Assembly: GCA_052034625.1 (NCBI GenBank)
Contig: JBPOII010000007.1
Location: 1 to 64,000 of the forward strand
DNA from: JAVBLP01 sp052034625
Lineage (GTDB): Bacteria; Elusimicrobiota; Endomicrobiia; Endomicrobiales; Endomicrobiaceae
Reading direction: 5' to 3'
Length of the DNA: 64,000 nucleotides
Under the pieces are notes generated by a model. The model was given only the letters and a program-made list of their open reading frames with translations, was not told the origin of the DNA and did not search any database. The first letter of the stretch is position 1. Each line of letters starts with the position of its first letter. A program made the position numbers and the translations under genes. Below are positions 57,680-64,000 of this stretch, piece after piece.

Positions 57680-58384
57680 ATGCGTAAACTAATACTTTTA
57701 GTATTTGCTTCAATTTTATTCATCACTCCGGCTTTTGCACAGGAAGACGAGATTCAGGAAGAGAAAGTAAAAAAATCCGAACTTATCTTCAAACTTGAAA
57801 TATCACCCAGCAGTCAGCTTAATCTTAAGGGCGGTTTACAATCTGATGCTATGATACAAGATCTTAATTTTGATAATCCAAATGAAATACAAGCTGACAA
57901 AGTCGGTCTGAATGCTGCAGTTGAATATTACTACTATTTTATTAAATATCTCGGCATAGGAGCCGGGTTTAAATATCAGTTTAATAGATATATTGAAGGT
58001 TTCGGTGATATGAATACTTCTAATTTTTATATCGGGCTTAAGCCTAAAGTACAGTTGAAACCTAATGCAAAAGGCAGTAAATGCGATGAATATGTTTACT
58101 TAATACTTCAAGGCGGATATGGTTTTTTTAATGAAGATTTTGAGATCACAGGTAATGGCTGTAAAATTCCTTCCGATACTGAAGATGCTTTATATTATGG
58201 TGCAGGTATAGGTTTTGAAATAAAGAATTTAGTTTTTGAAATACTTTTTGCTGTCAATGAAATAAAAATTAATGGGAAAGGATATATGCCGGACGGCGTA
58301 GGAACATTACATAAAGTATCCGGTGATCTTGAAGGAAAATACTCAACCACAAACATCAATATAGGTTATAAATTCGGATTTTAA
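57680..58384 (+). CDS. Outer-membrane beta-barrel protein
   Basis: The 234-residue protein has a signal peptide (residues 1-20, cleaved after AFA). The mature part has alternating hydrophobic strands (YYYYFIKYLGIGAGFKYQFN, FYIGLKPKVQL, IGFEIKNLVFEILFAV) and ends in INIGYKFGF with the terminal Phe of outer-membrane barrels, like small OmpA/OmpW-type eight-strand barrels. The function is unknown. AGAGGG precedes the ATG. It has its own promoter. Confidence 0.75.
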   Translation: MRKLILLVFASILFITPAFAQEDEIQEEKVKKSELIFKLEISPSSQLNLKGGLQSDAMIQDLNFDNPNEIQADKVGLNAAVEYYYYFIKYLGIGAGFKYQFNRYIEGFGDMNTSNFYIGLKPKVQLKPNAKGSKCDEYVYLILQGGYGFFNEDFEITGNGCKIPSDTEDALYYGAGIGFEIKNLVFEILFAVNEIKINGKGYMPDGVGTLHKVSGDLEGKYSTTNINIGYKFGF

Positions 58385-58472
58385 AAGAAGCTAATATTGG
58401 CATTAAGTGTTCAAATATTATGCTTATTCTATATTAATGATCAAAACAATATAAAGAACCCGGAGGATTAAA

Positions 58473-58970
58473 ATGGCGGAAAAATTTTCTTTTGACATAG
58501 TGTCTGAAGTGGATATGATGGAAGTCGATAATGCCGTAAACCAGGCACAGAAAGAGCTTGCCAACAGATTTGATTTTAAAGGCAGCAAATCTTCCATAGA
58601 CTTAAACAAAAATGATAAAAAGATAACTCTTGTTGCTGACGATGATTTCAAACTGAAAGCTTTGAAAGATATTCTTGAAGGGCGTTTTGCAAAAAGAGGC
58701 ATATCAATAAAATCTTTAGATTATAAAGCACAAGAAAAAGCTTTTGAAGGTTATATCAGGCAGAGTGCCGAGATTATTTCCGGAATTCCTTCAGACAAAG
58801 CAAAAGAACTTGTTAAGATAATAAAAGATTCAAAACTTAAAGTTCAGACGCAGATAGACGGTGCGAAAGTTAGAGTTATTTCTCCTAAAAAGGATGAGCT
58901 TCAAGCAGTTATTGCTTATCTTAAACAGGCATCGTTCTCACTTCCTTTACAGTTTACGAACTATAGATAG
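58473..58970 (+). CDS. yajQ: YajQ-family nucleotide-binding protein
   Basis: The 165-residue protein matches YajQ over its full length: SFDIVSEVDMMEVDNAVNQA at the start, then ANRFDFKGSK (about residues 30-39) and a C-terminal LKQASFSLPLQFTNYR. Family members bind nucleotides (c-di-GMP in Xanthomonas) and RNA. ATG follows CCGGAGG. No domain is missing. Confidence 0.93.
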   Translation: MAEKFSFDIVSEVDMMEVDNAVNQAQKELANRFDFKGSKSSIDLNKNDKKITLVADDDFKLKALKDILEGRFAKRGISIKSLDYKAQEKAFEGYIRQSAEIISGIPSDKAKELVKIIKDSKLKVQTQIDGAKVRVISPKKDELQAVIAYLKQASFSLPLQFTNYR

Positions 58971-59015
58971 TGTGCTGAAAAAAGTTGTTTACAATATATA
59001 ATTTAGGAAAATATA

Positions 59016-59495
59016 ATGAATTTTGATCTTGGCGATTCTCTAAAAAATCTTACTGAAAAAGGTGCTTTTCTGTCTGTAAAAAGCTCGGAAGGTACCAATA
59101 CAATGACAATATCTTGGGGTTTTGTCGGTATGATATGGAGAAAACCTTGCTTTATTGCACTTGTCAGACCGCAGAGACATACTAAAAAAATACTTGAAAA
59201 AGCAGACAGTTTTACTGTTAGCATACCTCAGCAGGGAACAATGGATAAACAGCTTGAAGTATGCGGTTCAAAATCCGGCAGAGATATAAATAAAGCCGGG
59301 ATAGTTGAGTTTTTATCGGCTAAATCAGTAGAAAGTCCGATAGTTAAAGGCTGTAAATCGTACTTTGAATGTAAAATTAATTTTGTTCAGCCTTTTGACG
59401 GAAATCTTATTCCCGAAGAAATAAAAGAGAAGTTTTACAATGATGATTATCATATAATGTATTTCGGCGAAATAATAGAATACTATTTATATTGA
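59016..59495 (+). CDS. Flavin reductase-like domain protein
   Basis: The 159-residue, FMN-binding split-barrel protein has GAFLSVKSSEGTNTMTISWG near the N-terminus (residues 16-35, flavin-binding), CFIALVRPQRHTKKILE and FTVSIPQ (about 69-75). This variant is common in anaerobes and may act as an FMN-dependent reductase or oxygen-protection protein. The electron donor is not known. Confidence 0.8.
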   Translation: MNFDLGDSLKNLTEKGAFLSVKSSEGTNTMTISWGFVGMIWRKPCFIALVRPQRHTKKILEKADSFTVSIPQQGTMDKQLEVCGSKSGRDINKAGIVEFLSAKSVESPIVKGCKSYFECKINFVQPFDGNLIPEEIKEKFYNDDYHIMYFGEIIEYYLY

Positions 59496-59599
59496 AAAAT
59501 AAATAATAAATTTGTTATAATTTCCATTGAAATGCAAATTATTTGTGTGATATATGTGAATAATTTGTGCAATAAATACAATAATAATTTGGCGGTAAA

Positions 59600-60709
59600 G
59601 TGTCAGTACAAAAAGGTAGAATTTTAATCGTTGATGATGAACAAGGCATAAGAGAACTTCTTATCAGTGAGTTTAAAAGACTCGGATATGAAGTATTCAA
59701 TGCTGTTAATGGAGAAGATGCTATATCAAAACTCCATGCTGAAAAAGTCGACGTAATAATTACCGATATGAAAATGCCCAAAGTCGACGGTTTGGACATT
59801 CTCAAATTTGCAAAAGAAAACACTCCGGAAACAGAAGTTATTTTAATAACCGGATATGCTACTTTGGAAAATGCGCTTGAAGCTATGCGCAGCGGAGCAT
59901 ATGACTTTATCCAAAAACCTTTTAATATCGACGAGCTTTCAGCACTTGTTGAAAAAGCAATGGAAAAAACTGAGCTGAAACTTCTTGTGGCACTTTATGA
60001 AAGTACAAATGCGATTTTTTCAAGTCTTAGGCTTGAAGATCTCTTTCCAATAATGACCTCACTGATAAAGAAAGTAACATTTTCCTATGATGCTTTGATC
60101 TTTTTGCTGGATAATAATAATCAGCTGTATCCGGCATCTTCTTCTTTATCCAGATATGACTCAAGGGGAAAAGAGATAGATTCGATGGTTTCCAGAATAT
60201 ATGAAAATGAAGCTAAACGCAATGAACCGACTTTTTTTAATACGGAAAATCCTCCAAAAGAGCTTGAAGGTATTTTTGATCCGGAATCAGAGATAAAATC
60301 TGTTCTTGCTTATCCTATAATTTTAAATAATAATCTTATGGGTTATCTTGTACTTACCAAGACAGCTTCAATGTCATATTTTGTGCGTTCGGATCTTAAA
60401 AATGTTTCAGTTTTTGTTTCTCAGATAGCGCAATCTATTACAAATACTAAACTTTATGAAAATCTTGAAGTAAAGATCGCAGAGCTTGAGCAGGCTCTTC
60501 AAGATTTAGATAATGCAGAGAAAAAAGTGAAAACTTTGGAAAGCTTTCCAAATGCTCACAAAATGGAAGGTACAGCGGCTTTTATATCCGAAAAAGCGGA
60601 ATATATTGCTTCAATGAAAGACATACCGCAGTCTGCCGTTAATGCAGCAAAAGAAATTAAAGATAAAGCCAGCCAATGTCTTCAGGATATTACTGAAGCA
60701 AAAAAATAA
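59600..60709 (+). CDS. Response regulator: receiver, GAF-like and coiled-coil domains
   Basis: The 369-residue protein starts with GTG. Residues 7-120 form a CheY-like receiver with Asp12/13 (VDDE), phosphoacceptor Asp56 (VIITDMKMP), Thr/Ala-type switch GYAT and Lys105 (FIQKPF). Residues about 140-290 form a GAF-like sensor domain; residues about 298-365 form a coiled coil rich in Glu, Lys and Ala. There is no DNA-binding or enzymatic output domain and no histidine kinase nearby, so it may work by protein contact. It lies six bases before rlmD. Confidence 0.82.
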   Translation: MSVQKGRILIVDDEQGIRELLISEFKRLGYEVFNAVNGEDAISKLHAEKVDVIITDMKMPKVDGLDILKFAKENTPETEVILITGYATLENALEAMRSGAYDFIQKPFNIDELSALVEKAMEKTELKLLVALYESTNAIFSSLRLEDLFPIMTSLIKKVTFSYDALIFLLDNNNQLYPASSSLSRYDSRGKEIDSMVSRIYENEAKRNEPTFFNTENPPKELEGIFDPESEIKSVLAYPIILNNNLMGYLVLTKTASMSYFVRSDLKNVSVFVSQIAQSITNTKLYENLEVKIAELEQALQDLDNAEKKVKTLESFPNAHKMEGTAAFISEKAEYIASMKDIPQSAVNAAKEIKDKASQCLQDITEAKK

Positions 60710-60715
60710 TCAACA

Positions 60716-62080
60716 ATGTCATTAAAAAATAAAATTATCAGTGTTAAGGCGGAAAAAATAGTTTTTCCGGGGCGTTCTCTTTGCAGATGCTCTGACGGGA
60801 CAGCTTTATTTACTGAAGGACTTCTTCCCGGAGAGCAGGCAGATGTCCTTGTCATAAGAGACAAAAAATCTTTCAGAGAAGGGATAGTAAAAGATATAAA
60901 GGAAAGATCACCTGAGAGAATAGAGCCGTTATGTCCTTCTTTTGGCAGATGCGGCGGCTGTACATTTCAAAATACCGATTATAAAAATCAGATAAAATAT
61001 AAAAAAGAATATATAAGTGAAATTCTGCACTTTACAGGTATTACACTGAATGAAATACTGCAAAGCCCTGATATTTGGAACTATAGAAATAAAATGGAGT
61101 TCAGCTTTTTTAATGAAGGCAATACAACAGATCTCGGACTGCACTGCAAGGGAAGTTTTAATAAATATATTTCAGTCCCTCCATGTTTTATCGCCGATAA
61201 AGATTTTTTAAAAGCGGCTGAAATAATCAAGGATTTTGCTAATGAAAATGGTTTGCCGGCATATAATAACAGGACTCATGAAGGTTTTTTCAGACATTTA
61301 GTTTTAAGAAAAGCACAGATCAATAATGAAATGCTCATCAATATCGTAACAAATGCTATTGACTGCCAGCCTTTATTTTTTGAACCTCTTGTAAAAAAAC
61401 TTGGGGAGTTTGCAAAAAGTGTTTACTGGACTGTGAACACAAGAAAATCCGATGCGGTTATATCGGACAAACTCACTCTTTTACTCGGCAGAGAAAATAT
61501 TACCGAAAAACTTAATGTAGGCGGTAAAGATTACTTTTTTAATATCTCGCCTTTTTCTTTTTTTCAAACAAATTCTAAAGGAACAGAGATACTTTATAAT
61601 GAAGTATTAAGGCTTTTGGAACCTTCAAAAGATGATGTACTTTTAGATCTCTACTGCGGTACCGGAACTATCGGAATATCTGTAGCCCAAAAAGTAAAGA
61701 ATGTTATAGGCATTGAATCTGTTGCACAGGCTGTTGATAATGCTAAAACAAATGCCGTTCAAAATAATGTAGATAATATAGAGTTTTTTGCTTCAACAGC
61801 TGAAAATTGGGTAAAAGAACATAATGCTTCTTTTGATTCAATAGTAGTAGATCCTCCAAGAAGCGGTCTGACAAATGATATTATAAATTTCCTTCTCTCT
61901 TCGGAAGCAAAAAAGATAGTATATGTTTCCTGTAATCCTTCCACACTCGCAAGGGATCTTGAAAAGATCCTAGAAAGCGGCAAATACTCTATAAAAGAGA
62001 TTACCCCAATAGATATGTTCCCGCAGACTTATCATATAGAAACAGTAGTATTGCTTGAAAAAGTATCAAAAAATTGCTGA
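60716..62080 (+). CDS. rlmD: 23S rRNA (uracil-C5) methyltransferase, RlmD/RlmCD-type
   Basis: The 454-residue protein has an N-terminal TRAM domain (about residues 1-62), an iron-sulfur Cys group (CPSFGRCGGC, about 73-82), the SAM site LLDLYCGTGTIGIS (about 307-320), VVDPPRSGL (about 381-389) and the catalytic Cys in YVSCNPSTLARD (about 403-414). It methylates U1939 or U747/U1939 of 23S rRNA, or a tRNA uracil in TrmA-like relatives; which one is not clear from the sequence. Confidence 0.9.
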   Translation: MSLKNKIISVKAEKIVFPGRSLCRCSDGTALFTEGLLPGEQADVLVIRDKKSFREGIVKDIKERSPERIEPLCPSFGRCGGCTFQNTDYKNQIKYKKEYISEILHFTGITLNEILQSPDIWNYRNKMEFSFFNEGNTTDLGLHCKGSFNKYISVPPCFIADKDFLKAAEIIKDFANENGLPAYNNRTHEGFFRHLVLRKAQINNEMLINIVTNAIDCQPLFFEPLVKKLGEFAKSVYWTVNTRKSDAVISDKLTLLLGRENITEKLNVGGKDYFFNISPFSFFQTNSKGTEILYNEVLRLLEPSKDDVLLDLYCGTGTIGISVAQKVKNVIGIESVAQAVDNAKTNAVQNNVDNIEFFASTAENWVKEHNASFDSIVVDPPRSGLTNDIINFLLSSEAKKIVYVSCNPSTLARDLEKILESGKYSIKEITPIDMFPQTYHIETVVLLEKVSKNC

Positions 62081-62346
62081 ACTTAATAATTTGACAGACA
62101 AATAAGAGAGTAAAGCAGAGATTGATAATCTAATCAGAATATACTTCGGGAAGAGTTGCCGGAGTTCTATGATGAAATAAGTATCTTGGGATATTGTCAG
62201 CAAATCTATGAATCTGTGTGCACGAGATATAGGAATATTGCATAGCATATTTGTAAAATTATTATTAGATAATCAAGATTTGGCAATAGTTGTGATTAAT
62301 TGATATTGTAAAGAATGATTAAAAAATTAATTAAGTAGGTGATCTT
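62081..62346. other. Intergenic region, possibly with decayed coding sequence
   Basis: 266 bases, no tRNA, no R1/R2 repeat. A plus-strand frame at about 62154-62241 reads LPEFYDEISILGYCQQIYES and is broken by a stop and by upstream frameshifts, as if a gene had decayed here. The family is not recognised. The next gene starts at 62347. Confidence 0.4.
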
Positions 62347-64000
62347 GTGTTAAAAATTAATTTAGAAAAAGAAAGCTTTAAGGAAGAGACTCCTGATTCT
62401 ATTGAGGTATATCCCGAAAAGTATCTCGGACGATACAAATTAGACAAATCTGAAGCAATTACCGAACTAAATATCGATGAAATATTAAAGTCAGGTAACA
62501 AATATTATGTACCGGCTTACCAGCGTGGGTATCGCTGGACTAAACAACAAGTCACCGAATTGCTTGGAGATATTTGGGAGTGGGATGAAAAGAATGAAAA
62601 GGCAAAGTATTGCTTACAACCGATAGTTATTATTAACAGGGGGGATAAAATTGAGATCGTTGACGGTCAGCAACGCCTTACAACTATTTTTATTGTTCTG
62701 CGTGCTGCCGCTACAGATGATATAAATTACAAAATTGAATATGAAACGAGAAATGGTACTGAAGATTTTTTGAATAAATATTTGAGAGATGAACAGAAAA
62801 GTTTAGATAATATAGATTGGTATCATATGCACCAATGTTTTGTTACTGCAAAAGAATACTTTAGAAGCAATGATCCTAAAAAATGGGTTGAGAAGCTTAA
62901 AGGTGCTTTTTTTATACAATATCAAATCCTTGAAGAAGTTGATAATCGTAATGTTGAACAAATATTTACAGCTCTTAATGCCGGTAAAATTCCTTTAACA
63001 AATTCTGAATTAGTTAAAGCTTTGATTCTCAGAAAGAATGACTTAAATATTGAAACATATCAAAACGAGTTTTTAGAAATAGCTCTGGAATGGGACCGCA
63101 TAGAAAAAAGACTTAAAGAGGATAATTTTTGGGCTTGGTTGGGACAAGATTTAAAGGATGATACTCCTCACATTGATTTTGTATTGGATATAGTTGCAAG
63201 TTTGATTAATGAAAAAGAAAAATATGAAATGAATAAAAAAATTTTTCAAGAACTATACAGCTATAATGTCATCAATAAATACTTTCGTTCTAACTCAAAA
63301 GTTGTTCCAGAAGTTGTTTCCGACACTTGGCGTAAGGTTAAGCAGTGTTTTATGACATTAGAAGATTGGTATTCAGACAATGAAATTTATCACTTAATCG
63401 GTTATTTATCAATTATTTCTAAAAATAAAAATATTGTTGAAGAGTTGTATATGAAATATTTGGAACCAAATACCGATATTCTAGATTATATAAAGACTAA
63501 AATTTTAAATAATTTTGAGAAAGTGGAATTTGATTCCTTATCATATGAATCCGATAAGGATAAGGTAAAGGATGTGCTTTTACTGTTTAACATAGTTACT
63601 TGTATTAAAACTAAATCAAAATTCCGTTTTGCAGATTATGTGAAAGATAAATATGATATAGAACATATATCTCCGTATAGCGGGTTTGATAGTATTAAAA
63701 AACCAGAAAAAAGAAAAGAATGGATAAATGCAATTAAATCTAGACTTGATATATTTTCAGGATTGGAGTCGGAATTCAAAAAGATTGAAGATGAAGAAAA
63801 TATTAAAGATGATACAGAATTTGAAGAGTTCTATAAAAAAGTTATTGAAAAAACAACAAAAGATCCTTTGAACGAGGTTGATGATGATATTATAAACTGT
63901 TTGGGAAACCTGTGTTTATTAGATTATGAAACTAATCGAGGATATGGGAATATGCCCTTTCCACTGAAGTTACAAGAGATTATAAAAATTGATAAAGAGC
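62347..64000 (+). CDS. DUF262/DUF1524 (GmrSD-type) putative defence nuclease, partial
   Basis: The frame is open for 551 codons to the window end; the C-terminus lies outside. Start GTG at 62347 follows AGGTGAT. N-terminal DUF262: YVPAYQRGYRW (about residues 54-64) and EIVDGQQRLTT (about 101-111), the NTP-binding motifs of GmrS/DndB-like proteins. C-terminal DUF1524: IEHISP (about 438-443) and LGNLCLLDYETNRGYG (about 518-533), the His and Asn residues of an HNH-like nuclease. Fused GmrSD proteins are modification-dependent (type IV) restriction enzymes against phage DNA with modified bases. AT content and codon use look slightly different from the upstream genes. Confidence 0.82.
   Translation, partial: MLKINLEKESFKEETPDSIEVYPEKYLGRYKLDKSEAITELNIDEILKSGNKYYVPAYQRGYRWTKQQVTELLGDIWEWDEKNEKAKYCLQPIVIINRGDKIEIVDGQQRLTTIFIVLRAAATDDINYKIEYETRNGTEDFLNKYLRDEQKSLDNIDWYHMHQCFVTAKEYFRSNDPKKWVEKLKGAFFIQYQILEEVDNRNVEQIFTALNAGKIPLTNSELVKALILRKNDLNIETYQNEFLEIALEWDRIEKRLKEDNFWAWLGQDLKDDTPHIDFVLDIVASLINEKEKYEMNKKIFQELYSYNVINKYFRSNSKVVPEVVSDTWRKVKQCFMTLEDWYSDNEIYHLIGYLSIISKNKNIVEELYMKYLEPNTDILDYIKTKILNNFEKVEFDSLSYESDKDKVKDVLLLFNIVTCIKTKSKFRFADYVKDKYDIEHISPYSGFDSIKKPEKRKEWINAIKSRLDIFSGLESEFKKIEDEENIKDDTEFEEFYKKVIEKTTKDPLNEVDDDIINCLGNLCLLDYETNRGYGNMPFPLKLQEIIKIDKE

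Noticed and set aside
1..64000. tRNA or rRNA genes
   Set aside because: Scanning the gaps by eye showed no cloverleaf with a CCA-type acceptor and no rRNA segments; a tRNAscan run would be needed to exclude one fully.

Overview
The window is low-GC, gene-dense bacterial DNA with short intergenic gaps and long co-directional runs of overlapping genes. The coding content suggests a strictly anaerobic, hydrogen-producing, peptide- or amino-acid-fermenting Gram-negative-type bacterium. It has autotransporters with signal peptides and beta-barrels, an outer-membrane barrel protein and type IV pilins. It also has two trimeric [FeFe] hydrogenases, a membrane-bound group 4 [NiFe] hydrogenase, a proton-pumping pyrophosphatase and a PaaK/ACT pair. 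From memory this combination, especially the pilin style, fits Elusimicrobiota (Elusimicrobium/Endomicrobium relatives). No rRNA gene is present to confirm this, so the taxon is an inference.

Layout. 1-126 is the tail of an autotransporter. 127-947 is a repeat-rich gap ending in a good sigma-70-type promoter. 948-11006 is a 12-gene operon for a complex-I-like group 4 [NiFe] hydrogenase: three antiporter-like subunits, NuoJ/K/A/B/C/D/H/I-like subunits and a maturation protease. 11084-14290 is a large autotransporter, followed by a second repeat island and the H+-pyrophosphatase hppA (minus strand). 17546-19878 holds a HExxH membrane protein, a CTP-transferase/lipid-kinase-like protein, a NodB deacetylase and a TM1266-like ACT regulator. 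19875-23939 holds guaD, two pilin genes, recN and nadK. 24015-27867 is paaK, ACT, a sodium:solute symporter and a degenerate M23-like protein. comEC, an SPFH protein and a YeiH-like protein follow on the minus strand, then thiL-tsaE-tsaB on plus. 33858-40064 (minus) is tmk-holB-ricT-metG-tatD-radical SAM-yabE-like, an order recalling the Bacillus tmk-to-yabE region.

40438-45960 is [FeFe] hydrogenase operon 1 (split HydB N-domain, HydB, HydA, HydC, HydG). 46908-51966 is rex followed by [FeFe] hydrogenase operon 2 (HydC, HydB, HydA). 52059-56563 is ruvX, a repeat island, a NYN RNase, mltG, a cysteine desulfurase and mnmA. After another repeat island come a tiny membrane protein, an OMP, yajQ, a flavin reductase, a receiver-GAF protein and an rlmD-type methyltransferase. 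The window ends inside a DUF262/GmrSD-type defence gene.

How the parts fit: reduced ferredoxin and NADH from fermentation can be disposed of by the two HydABC complexes, whose family is typically electron-bifurcating. Ferredoxin alone can be disposed of by the membrane [NiFe] hydrogenase, which should couple H2 formation to ion pumping. The pyrophosphatase adds to the ion gradient. Rex, an NADH/NAD+ sensor, probably sets expression of operon 2.

Most unusual signals: (1) a structured repeat family of about 270-390 nt with four copies, each a large stem-loop plus a chain of short hairpins, with apparently compensatory arm changes between copies; (2) smaller paired-hairpin repeats, one nested inside the loop of the larger element; (3) a HydA in operon 1 that has lost one Cys in motif L1 and gained one in motif L2.
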